Source: Salidesulfovibrio onnuriiensis (GTDB lineage Bacteria; Desulfobacterota; Desulfovibrionia; Desulfovibrionales; Desulfovibrionaceae). Taken from it: a stretch of DNA of 64,000 nt. This document shows, piece by piece, positions 24,049 through 32,863 of the stretch (its first letter is position 1; every line of letters starts with the position of its first letter). Under the pieces are notes generated by a model. The model was given only the letters and a program-made list of their open reading frames with translations, searched no databases and was not told where the DNA came from. The position numbers and the translations under genes were made by a program. The stretch spans positions 1,781,001 through 1,845,000 of the forward strand of contig NZ_CP040751.1 in the NCBI RefSeq assembly GCF_008001235.1, written 5' to 3'.

Positions 24049-26565
24049 ATGGCTGAAACCAGATTCGACGACCAGACCGCACAGGGGCGGCTCCATCCCC
24101 GCGTCCGCCTTTTCCTGGGGCGGCTGGGCATCCGCGGCAAGCTCCTGCTGGCGCTGCTTCCTCCCATCATTCTGATCCTTATGGTTTCCGGGTACACCTC
24201 CTACAAGGTGTCCGAGGAATATATCGACATCGCGCTGGAGCGGACCGTGCGCGTACACACCCTGGCAATCGCCCACGAGCTGGAGCAGCGCCTGGAGCAG
24301 TGCCGGGAGGACCTGCTGTTCCTCGCCCTGGGAGACATGCGGGCGCAGAACCTACGCTCCCTGCTGGAGCGGCGGCTTCGGTCCGGTGGCAGCCCGTATC
24401 ATGAGCTGTGCTATCTCCCGGCCGGGGGCGGGCGGCCCGTGCTTCTGGTCCGGCAGGGCGATTCCATTGCCGAGATCCCGGTCTCCGAGTTCGGCAAGCT
24501 GCCGCGCAATCCCTTTGAGGAATTGAAGCGTCTGGACCGGCTCAAGCCAGGAACGGTCCTGCCCTCGGATATTACCGAGGTGGTCTACCCCGAGCCCGGC
24601 TTCCCTGCCTCGAATCGCTATGCCCGGTCGCATGTCATCCGGTTTTACACCCTCTTCCCCGGAGACGGGGATTCCCCTCCGGGTCTGCTGTTCCTGTCCA
24701 TCAAGGCCTCCGAGCTTCGCGATATCCTTTCCTGGTACAATTCGTCCGAATCCCCGCTTTGGGCGTTCCCCAGGAGCGACGAACTCCGATTCAGCTATTT
24801 CCTGGATGCGGAAGGCTGGATTCTTTTCCAGTCGGAACAGCCCGGCGTGGGTGACGAGGAGTTTTCCACCTATCTCGCCCGGGAGAATTTCGCGGGAACA
24901 TTGGGCAGGAAAGGGCATGAAGTCGCCTTCCGGCCCAATGAGAACCACCTGCGTTACTGGGACGCCTTTGCCGAGCTCAAGGCCGGGAAGAACGGCCTGC
25001 GCATGGTGCCCGAGGAGCATGTGGGCAACTCGGTGGTGGATTCGTTCTATTTCAGCTACGCGCCGGTGCGCTTCCAGATCGATCCGAATGCCCCGCCCGT
25101 TTTCTATGGCGGCGTGACCTTCGTGGACCGGAGCCAGCTGCCCGTGGTCGCGGGGTACAAGAACCGGGATGTGACGCTGCTGGTGACGATTGTGGCCATC
25201 CTGCTGATTTCCTTCCTTATCTTCTGGTTCGGCAGGATCCTTACCAAGCCCATCCGTGCCCTGGCCGGCAGCGTGAACTCCATGAGCACCCTGGAGGACA
25301 TGGAGGAAATCCATCTGCCCTACAGCGGGTTCGACATCAACACGCTCCAGAATTCCATCAACAGCATCATCAAGCGGGTGAAGCGGCAGATGGTGGAGCT
25401 GAAGGCCAAGGACGAGGAGATCCTCAACGTCAACAAGCGGGAACGGGCCTCCCTGAAGCGGGAGCAGGAAACGCTCGCGGAAGTGGAGCTGAGCCGCATC
25501 CCGGAGATCATCGGGACGGGCCTCGCCATTTCGGACATGAAGGTCAATATCCTCAAGGCCGCCCAGGCCGACGTGGACGTTTTGGTTTCCGGGGAGACCG
25601 GAACCGGCAAGCAGCTGGTGGCCGAGGCCATCCACAACCACAGCGGCCGCAGCCAGAAGCCCTTCATTTCCATCAACTGCGGTGCCCTGGACGAGAACCT
25701 GCTGCTGGACGCGCTCTTCGGTCACGTCAAGGGCGCCTTTTCCGAGGCAAAGGAGGACCGCAACGGGGCCTTTGTGGAGGCGAACCAGGGAACCCTGTTC
25801 CTGGACGAGATCCAGTCCGCCTCGGCCAAGGTGCAGCAGTCGCTGCTCCGGGCCATTGCCTCGCGGAAGATCAAGCCGCTGGGGAGTGACAAGGAAGTGG
25901 AGGTCGACGTGCGCATCATCGCGGCCACCAACGTGGACATCCCCTCGCTCATCGAACAGAAGCTCTTCCGGGAAGACCTCTATTACCGCCTGAAGGTCCT
26001 TTCCATTGCAACGCCCGCCCTGCGGGACCAGCGGGAAAACATCCCCCTGCTTGCGGTCTACTACCTGAACCAGGCCCAGGCATTGGCCGGTCGGGAAAAT
26101 CTCGGCCTGAGCCGGGGGGCGCTCGCCAAGCTGGTCAACTACGGATGGCCGGGCAACGTGCGCGAACTGGTGAACTGCATCACCCGCGCGGCGGTCATGG
26201 CCGAGACCGACGTCATCCAGCCGGAAGAGATTCGCCTGGAAAACGAGCATCCCCGGGAGGAGGGCGCATTCTCCATGCCTGCGGCGGTTGCCGCGCCGCA
26301 AGCGCCCGCATCTCCGGAGCCCCGGCATCGCGAGGTCCCGGCGGAAGCGCCCCAGAACACCCAGCTCAATGCCCGGCAAAAGGCGATCTGGCCGGTGATC
26401 CAGCAGCGCAGGACCGTTACCCGCAAGGAGTATCAAGAACTGGTGGGCGAAAGCCTGCCCGCGCGGACCGCGATCTACGATCTGCACGATTTCGTCAAGC
26501 GGGGCCTGCTGGTCAAGCAGGGCAAGGGCCCTTCCACGCACTACAGCGTCGTGGCCGGGAAATAG
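24049..26565 (+). CDS. Membrane-anchored sigma-54-type AAA+ protein with GAFSEA loop and winged-helix C-terminus
   Basis: The 838-residue protein has TM1 (about 30-50), a periplasmic sensor region to about 375 and TM2 (about 380-402). HAMP and a coiled coil to about 480 lead to an AAA+ domain of the enhancer-binding-protein family (about 485-720). Walker A is GETGTGK near 514 and Walker B LFLDEI near 583; GWPGNVREL carries sensor II. The loop that contacts sigma-54, normally GAFTGA, reads GAFSEA near 562. The C-terminus is not a Fis-type helix-turn-helix but a winged-helix-like segment (TRKEYQELVGE, AIYDLHDFVKRGLL). GGAGG precedes the ATG by five bases. It may regulate transcription from the membrane, but direct sigma-54 activation is doubtful. 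Confidence 0.85.
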   Translation: MAETRFDDQTAQGRLHPRVRLFLGRLGIRGKLLLALLPPIILILMVSGYTSYKVSEEYIDIALERTVRVHTLAIAHELEQRLEQCREDLLFLALGDMRAQNLRSLLERRLRSGGSPYHELCYLPAGGGRPVLLVRQGDSIAEIPVSEFGKLPRNPFEELKRLDRLKPGTVLPSDITEVVYPEPGFPASNRYARSHVIRFYTLFPGDGDSPPGLLFLSIKASELRDILSWYNSSESPLWAFPRSDELRFSYFLDAEGWILFQSEQPGVGDEEFSTYLARENFAGTLGRKGHEVAFRPNENHLRYWDAFAELKAGKNGLRMVPEEHVGNSVVDSFYFSYAPVRFQIDPNAPPVFYGGVTFVDRSQLPVVAGYKNRDVTLLVTIVAILLISFLIFWFGRILTKPIRALAGSVNSMSTLEDMEEIHLPYSGFDINTLQNSINSIIKRVKRQMVELKAKDEEILNVNKRERASLKREQETLAEVELSRIPEIIGTGLAISDMKVNILKAAQADVDVLVSGETGTGKQLVAEAIHNHSGRSQKPFISINCGALDENLLLDALFGHVKGAFSEAKEDRNGAFVEANQGTLFLDEIQSASAKVQQSLLRAIASRKIKPLGSDKEVEVDVRIIAATNVDIPSLIEQKLFREDLYYRLKVLSIATPALRDQRENIPLLAVYYLNQAQALAGRENLGLSRGALAKLVNYGWPGNVRELVNCITRAAVMAETDVIQPEEIRLENEHPREEGAFSMPAAVAAPQAPASPEPRHREVPAEAPQNTQLNARQKAIWPVIQQRRTVTRKEYQELVGESLPARTAIYDLHDFVKRGLLVKQGKGPSTHYSVVAGK

Positions 26566-26586
26566 GCCGGACCGGCCGGTTGGCGT

Positions 26587-27720
26587 TTAAACCGGGCCTT
26601 CGGGTTTGGAGGGGCCCCGCCCCCGGGTATGGTGCAGGTCCAGGGCCTGCACCTCGTGCTTTTCCAGCGGCCTGCCGAAGCGGCTCGCCAACTGCCTGAT
26701 GGACCGCAGCAGGCCGGTCACTCCCTCCTTGTCCACGGCAGTCTCGCCGTTCCCCAAGGCGTCCGCAACCGCGGCGTGCCCGACCTTCTTCCCGTAGCCA
26801 ACCTTGCGGAGCGCACCGATCCGTTCCGGCGGATAGGGTTCGAAAAGCGCGGGGTCGCAGGCCATGCCGTGCAGGTGCAGGCCGGTTTCGCAGGCAAAGA
26901 TATCCGCACCCGCAATGGCCTTGGTTCTGGGGATCGCGACCCGGGATTCCTTTCCCACCAGGGAACAGAGCTCAGGCAGACTTTCCAGGTGATAGTCATG
27001 GTTCTTCTCCTTGAGCGTGAGGTAGGCGGCCACTTCCTCCAGTGGGGCGATGCCGGAGCGTTCGCCGATGCCCAGGATGGAGACGTCCGCATAGTCCGCG
27101 CCGGAAAGCAGGGCGCATATGGTGTTGGCCGTGGCCATGCCGAAGTCGTCGTGGCAGTGGATGGCCAGCGAGATATCCAGGTGGGCCTTGAAAAAGCGCA
27201 CCAGCCCGGAGATTTCAAAGGGAGTGAGGATGCCGACCGTATCGGGCAGCCGGACCCGGAAGCACCCGGCGGATTCCGCGTGCCCGGCCACCCGCACGGC
27301 GAATTCCCAGTTGGCGCGGGAAACGTCTTCCAGGCCCACGGAGACCTCCATGCCCAGCATGCGGCCGAGCATGACCGCCTTGGTGATGCGCTCCAGAAGT
27401 TCCTCGTGCCGGATTCCCAGGCGTTTGGTCACGTGGGCGTCCGACACGGGCACGCCGATGTTGATGCGCTTGAATCCCAGCTCGGCGGCCTCCTGCACGC
27501 ACTGCTCGCGGCACGGGCTCCAGACGCTGAACACGGTTTTCACCTTTCGGGCGTGGGCCTTGCGTGAGGCCCGTTCCAGGCCGTCCATGCCGATCCAGCC
27601 CAGCTCGATTTCCTCGACGCCCAGCCTGAGCAGCCCGTCCACGATTCCGGTCCGGACTTCCGGGGTGAAGTTGACGCCATAGAGCTGGACGCCCTCACGC
27701 AAAGTCGTGTCGATAAGCAT
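26587..27720 (-). CDS. nifV: Homocitrate synthase NifV
   Basis: The 377-residue protein belongs to the HMG-CoA lyase-like/alpha-isopropylmalate synthase family. DTTLREG at residues 4-10 and HCHDDFGMA near 190 supply the metal site, with the conserved GIGERSG near 217. NifV condenses acetyl-CoA and 2-oxoglutarate to homocitrate, the organic ligand of the iron-molybdenum cofactor. The short length and the location, divergent from nifH behind a sigma-54-like promoter, favour NifV over leucine-pathway relatives. GAGGAAAG precedes the ATG. The proline-rich tail after residue 350 is not conserved. It converges on the AAA+ gene, 21 bases away. Confidence 0.9.
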   Translation of the reverse strand: MLIDTTLREGVQLYGVNFTPEVRTGIVDGLLRLGVEEIELGWIGMDGLERASRKAHARKVKTVFSVWSPCREQCVQEAAELGFKRINIGVPVSDAHVTKRLGIRHEELLERITKAVMLGRMLGMEVSVGLEDVSRANWEFAVRVAGHAESAGCFRVRLPDTVGILTPFEISGLVRFFKAHLDISLAIHCHDDFGMATANTICALLSGADYADVSILGIGERSGIAPLEEVAAYLTLKEKNHDYHLESLPELCSLVGKESRVAIPRTKAIAGADIFACETGLHLHGMACDPALFEPYPPERIGALRKVGYGKKVGHAAVADALGNGETAVDKEGVTGLLRSIRQLASRFGRPLEKHEVQALDLHHTRGRGPSKPEGPV

Positions 27721-27761
27721 AGTCTTTCCTCGCCTGTTTCACGTGGTGTTTCCCGGGACAA

Positions 27762-27777
27762 AGCAGGAAGGATGCCA
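27762..27777 (-). promoter_or_regulatory. Sigma-54-like promoter of nifV
   Basis: On the minus strand TGGCATCCTTCCTGCT has GG and GC ten bases apart. The -24 element is good and the -12 element (CTGCT for TTGCA/T) weaker. It lies about 42 bases before the nifV ATG. Confidence 0.6.
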
Positions 27778-27806
27778 TTTCATATGTATTAACATATCTC
27801 ATTTGA

Positions 27807-27819
27807 AATCAGGTAGTTG
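27807..27819 (+). promoter_or_regulatory. IHF-like binding site
   Basis: AATCAGGTAGTTG fits the IHF consensus WATCARNNNNTTR at every defined position. It lies between the NifA site and the nifV promoter, where DNA bending would help looping. Chance matches to this loose consensus are common. Confidence 0.45.
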
Positions 27820-27854
27820 TGAGTTTGTCTCCCATGGCCCGCCGCAATTACCAA

Positions 27855-27870
27855 TGTGTCGGAAACGACA
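27855..27870. promoter_or_regulatory. NifA upstream activator sequence
   Basis: TGT-GTCGGAAACG-ACA is an exact TGT-N10-ACA NifA site, with an inner palindrome TGTCG/CGACA. It lies about 114 bases upstream of the nifH -24 element and about 79 bases upstream of the nifV one, so one site can serve both promoters. Confidence 0.75.
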
Positions 27871-27981
27871 AAATTGTAGATTCCTCTTTGTAGTTTTTTC
27901 TTTTCCGTCCAGACGAGCATTCGCACATTGAGTAAGAATTATTATCTTCTATTCTAGATACTTGCGTTTATGGTGAAGCGT

Positions 27982-27997
27982 TTGGCACGCGGGTTGC
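27982..27997 (+). promoter_or_regulatory. Sigma-54 promoter of the nifH operon
   Basis: TTGGCACGCGGGTTGC matches the -24/-12 consensus with GG-N10-GC spacing and lies about 42 bases before the nifH ATG. With the NifA site upstream it gives the standard control of nitrogenase genes. Within the 318-base nifV-nifH gap I see only these elements. Confidence 0.88.
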
Positions 27998-28002
27998 CCT
28001 AG

Positions 28003-28866
<864 letters not shown>

Positions 28867-28868
28867 CA

Positions 28869-28988
28869 GTCCGCTGAAAATTCCGCGATGGCTGCGTTTC
28901 TCGGACTGCATCACCCCCTCGCGTATTGCTTCATACGCGTCGGTCCTGATGAATCCTCGGGCCTTGCCCTCGCGGTTTTTGAGCGAAC
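28869..28988. repeat. Long imperfect inverted-repeat element between nifH and nifI1
   Basis: The 24 bases from 28869 (GTCCGCTGAAAATTCCGCGA...) pair imperfectly with the reverse complement of 28966-28988 (...CCTCGCGGTTTTTGAGCGAAC). In the centre, GCGTAT-tgcttc-ATACGC (28921-28938) is a perfect hairpin. The whole could fold as one long stem. It looks like an intergenic repeat or small MITE-like element, and it could shield the nifH transcript 3' end so that more NifH than NifDK is made. Copy number cannot be seen from this window. Confidence 0.65.
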
Positions 28989-29024
28989 AGAACAATTGAA
29001 AAATGAATTCAAGGAGAATGCACA

Positions 29025-29378
29025 ATGTCGATGATCATGGTTCGAGCAATCGTCAGGCCGGAGAAAGCGGATGATGTCCTGGCCGCGCTCATGGATGCGG
29101 GCTTCCCGGCGGTGACGAAATATTCGGTGGCCGGGCGCGGCAAGCAGCGCGGCATCAAGATCGGCGAGGTGACCTATGACGAGATTCCCAAGACCATGCT
29201 CATGAGCGTGGTCAAGGCCACGGACAAGGATTTCGTCATCGAAACCATCATGGATGCGGCCCGCTCCAGCGGCAAGGGCGCATTCGGCGACGGCAAGATC
29301 TTCGTCAGCGACGTGGGCGATGTCTATACCATCAGCTCCGGCGTCAAGGAGAGCGCCGAAGAGGAGGCAGCGGCATGA
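29025..29378 (+). CDS. nifI1: Nitrogen regulatory PII-like protein NifI1
   Basis: The 117-residue protein is a GlnB-family member of the NifI1 subgroup, placed between nifH and nifD as in methanogens and some deltaproteobacteria. It has the N-terminal MIMVRAIVRPEK strand and a T-loop region (SVAGRGKQRGIKIGE). GKGAFGDGKIFVSDV is the usual PII C-terminal signature. NifI1 and NifI2 form a complex that senses 2-oxoglutarate and ATP and inhibits NifDK when fixed nitrogen is plentiful. AAGGAGAA precedes the ATG. Its stop overlaps nifI2 as ATGA. Confidence 0.94.
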   Translation: MSMIMVRAIVRPEKADDVLAALMDAGFPAVTKYSVAGRGKQRGIKIGEVTYDEIPKTMLMSVVKATDKDFVIETIMDAARSSGKGAFGDGKIFVSDVGDVYTISSGVKESAEEEAAA

Positions 29379-29749
29379 TGGAAGTGATCGCCGTGGTGCG
29401 AATGAACATGATGAACCAGACCAAGAAGGCCCTGACAGCGGCCGGGGTCGACGCCTTCTTCGCCCACGAGGCGCAGGGACGCGGAAAGGGGTTCGTCAAC
29501 ACCAAGCTCCTGGAAGGCGCGGAGGAGGGCTATGAAGAGGCCGCCGCCCTGCTGGGGGAAAAGGGCAAGCTGTACCCCAAGCGCATGCTCACGGCCGTGG
29601 TCCCGGAAGGGGATGTCGAGGACGTGGTCCAGGCCATCATCGACGTCAACCGGACCGGCAAGCCCGGAGACGGCAAGATCTTCGTGCTCCCGGTTGCCGG
29701 AGCGGTCCGGGTGCGCACCGGGGAAACCGGTGAAAAGTCAATTCTCTAG
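29375..29749 (+). CDS. nifI2: Nitrogen regulatory PII-like protein NifI2
   Basis: The 124-residue PII-family protein has the N-terminal VIAVVRMNMMNQTKKAL and the longer T-loop typical of NifI2 (FVNTKLLEGAEEGYEEAAALL). The C-terminal signature is GKPGDGKIFVLPV. It overlaps nifI1 by four bases, consistent with production of both subunits in a fixed ratio. Together they would switch nitrogenase off by direct binding rather than by ADP-ribosylation; no draT or draG gene is in the window. Confidence 0.94.
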   Translation: MMEVIAVVRMNMMNQTKKALTAAGVDAFFAHEAQGRGKGFVNTKLLEGAEEGYEEAAALLGEKGKLYPKRMLTAVVPEGDVEDVVQAIIDVNRTGKPGDGKIFVLPVAGAVRVRTGETGEKSIL

Positions 29750-29767
29750 CCCGGAGGAGTCTATTCC

Positions 29768-31408
29768 ATGGCTACATTGAAGAAGAAAATGGTGCAGTGG
29801 GACCCCACCGACATCAAGGAGGAGCTGCTCAGGAAGTATCCTCCCAAGGTGGCCCGCAAGCGCGCCAAGCAGATACTCATCAACGAGGCGCAGGAAAACG
29901 AGACGCCCGAGATTTCGGCCAACGTGCGTACCGTGCCCGGCATCATCACCATGCGCGGCTGCACCTACGCGGGTTGCAAGGGCGTTATCCTGGGCCCCAC
30001 ACGCGACATCGTGAACATCACCCACGGGCCCATCGGCTGCGGCTTCTATTCCTGGCTGACCCGCCGCAACCAGACCGATGCGTCCGCCGAAGGCGCGGAC
30101 AACTACATGCCGTACTGTTTTTCCACGGACATGCATGACGAGGACATCATATTCGGCGGGGAAAAGAAGCTGGCAAAGGCCATCCAGGAGGCCTACGACA
30201 CCTTCCACCCGAAGGCCATCGCCATCTTCGCCACCTGTCCGGTGGGCCTCATCGGCGACGACATCCACGCCGTGGCGAAAAAGATGAGGGAAAAGCTGGG
30301 CGACTGCAACGTGTTCGCCTTTTCCTGCGAAGGCTACAAGGGCGTTTCCCAGTCCGCCGGCCATCATATCGCCAACAACCAGATCTTCCGCCACGTGGTG
30401 GGCGAGAACGACGCGGAAAAGCCCGGCGAATACAAGATCAACCTGCTGGGCGAATACAACATCGGGGGCGACGGCTTTGAGATCGACCGCATCCTGAACA
30501 AGTGCGGCATCACTAACATCGCCACCTTCTCGGGCAACTCCAGCTACGACCAGTTCGCCTCGGCCCACAAGGCCGACCTGAACACGGTCATGTGCCACCG
30601 CTCCATCAATTACGTGGCCGACATGCTGGAGACCAAGTACGGCATCCCCTGGATCAAGGTGAACTTCATCGGGGCCGAGGCCACGGCCAAGTCCCTGCGC
30701 AAGATCGCCCAGTACTTCGGCGACAAGAAGCTCATCGACCGGGTGGAAGCGGTCATTGCCGAGGAAATGCCCGCGGTGCAGGCCGTCGCCGCCGAGGTGC
30801 GCCCGCGCACCGAAGGCAAGACCGCCATGCTCTTCGTGGGCGGTTCCCGCGCCCACCATTACCAGGAGCTCTTCGGGGAGATGGGCATGAAGACCCTGTC
30901 CGCCGGTTACGAGTTCGCCCACCGCGACGACTACGAGGGCCGCGAGGTCATCCCCAATCTCAAGGTGGATGCGGACAGCCGCAACATCGAGGAGATCGAG
31001 GTGGAGGCCGACGAGACCCGCTACAGCCCGCGCAAGAGCTCGGAAGAGATGCAAAAGCTGGAGGATGCCGGTTTCAGGTTCAAGCACTATGACGGGATGA
31101 TCCCGGACATGGACAAGGGAACCCTGATCATCGACGACCTCAACCAGTACGAGGCCGAGAAGCTGGTGGAAATCCTCAAACCAGACGTGTTCTGCGCGGG
31201 CATCAAGGAGAAGTTCTCCATCCAGAAGCTGGGCGTGCCCATGAAGCAGTTGCACAGCTACGACTCGGGCGGCCCCTATGCCGGGTTCCGGGGAGCGGTC
31301 AACTTCTACAGGGAGATCGACCGTCTCGTGAACAGCAGGATCTGGGGCTACATGAAGGCCCCCTGGCAGGAAACTCCGGAACTCTCGGCCACCTATGTCT
31401 GGGAATAA
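29768..31408 (+). CDS. nifD: Nitrogenase molybdenum-iron protein alpha chain NifD
   Basis: The 546-residue subunit carries the iron-molybdenum cofactor and half of the P cluster. Cofactor ligands are visible as the cysteine in TVMCHRSINY and the histidine in QLHSYDSGGPY. The glutamine and histidine of EGYKGVSQSAGHH line the active site. P-cluster cysteines lie in GCTYAGC, PIGCGFYSW and FATCPVGLIGDD. An insertion of roughly 50 residues after VIPNLKVDAD, compared with the Azotobacter type, is common in clostridial and sulfate-reducer forms. It lies 18 bases after nifI2. All residues of a molybdenum enzyme are intact. Confidence 0.98.
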   Translation: MATLKKKMVQWDPTDIKEELLRKYPPKVARKRAKQILINEAQENETPEISANVRTVPGIITMRGCTYAGCKGVILGPTRDIVNITHGPIGCGFYSWLTRRNQTDASAEGADNYMPYCFSTDMHDEDIIFGGEKKLAKAIQEAYDTFHPKAIAIFATCPVGLIGDDIHAVAKKMREKLGDCNVFAFSCEGYKGVSQSAGHHIANNQIFRHVVGENDAEKPGEYKINLLGEYNIGGDGFEIDRILNKCGITNIATFSGNSSYDQFASAHKADLNTVMCHRSINYVADMLETKYGIPWIKVNFIGAEATAKSLRKIAQYFGDKKLIDRVEAVIAEEMPAVQAVAAEVRPRTEGKTAMLFVGGSRAHHYQELFGEMGMKTLSAGYEFAHRDDYEGREVIPNLKVDADSRNIEEIEVEADETRYSPRKSSEEMQKLEDAGFRFKHYDGMIPDMDKGTLIIDDLNQYEAEKLVEILKPDVFCAGIKEKFSIQKLGVPMKQLHSYDSGGPYAGFRGAVNFYREIDRLVNSRIWGYMKAPWQETPELSATYVWE

Positions 31409-31426
31409 CGCAGGAAGGATAGTGAA

Positions 31427-32800
31427 ATGTTACTGAGACACACTCCGGATACGATATCGGAACGCAGCGCCCTGGTCGTCAACCCGGCCAAGACCTGCCA
31501 GCCCATCGGCGCCATGTACGCGGCCCTCGGCATCCACGGGTGCCTGCCGCACAGCCACGGCTCGCAGGGGTGCTGCGCCTACCACCGCAGCACGCTGACA
31601 AGGCACTACAAGGAACCCATTTCCGCGGCCACCAGCTCCTTTACCGAAGGCGCGTCCGTGTTCGGCGGCCAGGCCAACCTGCTGCAGGCCATCGACAACA
31701 TCTTCACGGTCTACGAGCCGGAAGTGATCGCCGTGCACACCACCTGCCTGTCCGAAACCATCGGCGACGACCTGAACCAGATCCGGGACAAGGCCGAGAA
31801 GGAGGGCAAGATCCCGGAAGGCAAGCACGTCATCGGCGCATCCACGCCCAGCTATGTGGGCTCCCATGTGACCGGTTTCTCCAACATGGTCAAGGCCATG
31901 GCCCTGGCGGCGGAAAAGACCGGCAGGAAGAACGGGAAGATCAACATCATCCCCGGCTGGGTCGAACCCGCCGACATGGAGGAGATCAAGCGTCTCGCCG
32001 CCATGGTGGGCGTGGAGTTCATCCTGTTTCCGGATACCTCTGGCGTGCTCAACGGCCCGCTTTCCGGCGAGTACCACATGTTCCCCGAAGGCGGGGTGAC
32101 CATGAAGGAACTTAGGTCCGCGGGCGATTCCATGGGCACCCTGGCCCTGGGCGAATGGTGCTCGGCCGATGCCGCCCGCGCCCTGGACTCCGCCCACAAG
32201 GTGCCCTGCCGGGTGCTGGACATGCCCTTCGGTCTGCAGGCCACGGACCGCTTCATCGACGCGCTGCGCACGGTGGCGGGCGTGTCCGTTCCCGAGGAGA
32301 TCGCCCATGAACGCGGGCAGCTCGTGGACATGATGTCGGACATGCACCAGTACTTCTACCACAAAAAGGTGGCCCTGGTGGGCGACCCGGACCAGCTCAT
32401 CGCCATGACCGAGTTCCTGGTGTCCATCGACATGTGCCCGGTGCACGTGGTCACCGGCACCCCGGGCAAGCGTTTCGAGAAGCGCATCCGGGAGATCACT
32501 GCGGACATGCCGTTCGAGGTCAACGTCAGGGCGGCGGGGGACATGTTCCTGCTCCACCAGTGGATCAAGAACGAGCCCGTGGACCTGATCATGGGCAACA
32601 CCTACTGCAAGTATATCGCCCGCGACGAGGACATTCCGCTGGTGCGCTGGGGCTTCCCAATCCTGGACCGCGTCGGCCACCAGTACTTCCCCACCGTGGG
32701 CTACAAGGGCGGCCTCCGGCTGCTGGAAAAGATCCTCGGCGTGCTTCTGGACCGCAAGGACAGGGACGCCTCCGAGGAGTCCTTTGAACTCGTCCTGTAA
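31427..32800 (+). CDS. nifK: Nitrogenase molybdenum-iron protein beta chain NifK
   Basis: The 457-residue subunit pairs with NifD. P-cluster cysteines are in PAKTCQPIGA, HGSQGCCAYHRS and HTTCLSETIGDD. It lacks the N-terminal extension of about 50 residues found in Azotobacter-type NifK, as is usual for anaerobe sequences. GKRFEKRIREI and NTYCKYIARDEDIPLVRWGFPI are typical C-terminal regions. It follows nifD by 18 bases. Confidence 0.98.
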   Translation: MLLRHTPDTISERSALVVNPAKTCQPIGAMYAALGIHGCLPHSHGSQGCCAYHRSTLTRHYKEPISAATSSFTEGASVFGGQANLLQAIDNIFTVYEPEVIAVHTTCLSETIGDDLNQIRDKAEKEGKIPEGKHVIGASTPSYVGSHVTGFSNMVKAMALAAEKTGRKNGKINIIPGWVEPADMEEIKRLAAMVGVEFILFPDTSGVLNGPLSGEYHMFPEGGVTMKELRSAGDSMGTLALGEWCSADAARALDSAHKVPCRVLDMPFGLQATDRFIDALRTVAGVSVPEEIAHERGQLVDMMSDMHQYFYHKKVALVGDPDQLIAMTEFLVSIDMCPVHVVTGTPGKRFEKRIREITADMPFEVNVRAAGDMFLLHQWIKNEPVDLIMGNTYCKYIARDEDIPLVRWGFPILDRVGHQYFPTVGYKGGLRLLEKILGVLLDRKDRDASEESFELVL

Positions 32801-32863
32801 AATCCTGCCGGACAGCAACCTCCATTGCAGGAAAACCGCAACAGCCACAAAGGCAGGTGCATC

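Noticed and set aside
26565-26577. GGCCGG-A-CCGGCC as a terminator between the AAA+ gene and nifV
   Set aside because: The stem overlaps the stop codon, the loop is a single base and there is no T run in either direction.
32825-32863. TTG start giving a 400-residue NifB paralogue
   Set aside because: The 13 extra residues are not NifB-like and the TTG lacks a ribosome-binding site; the ATG at 32864 follows AAGGCAGG.
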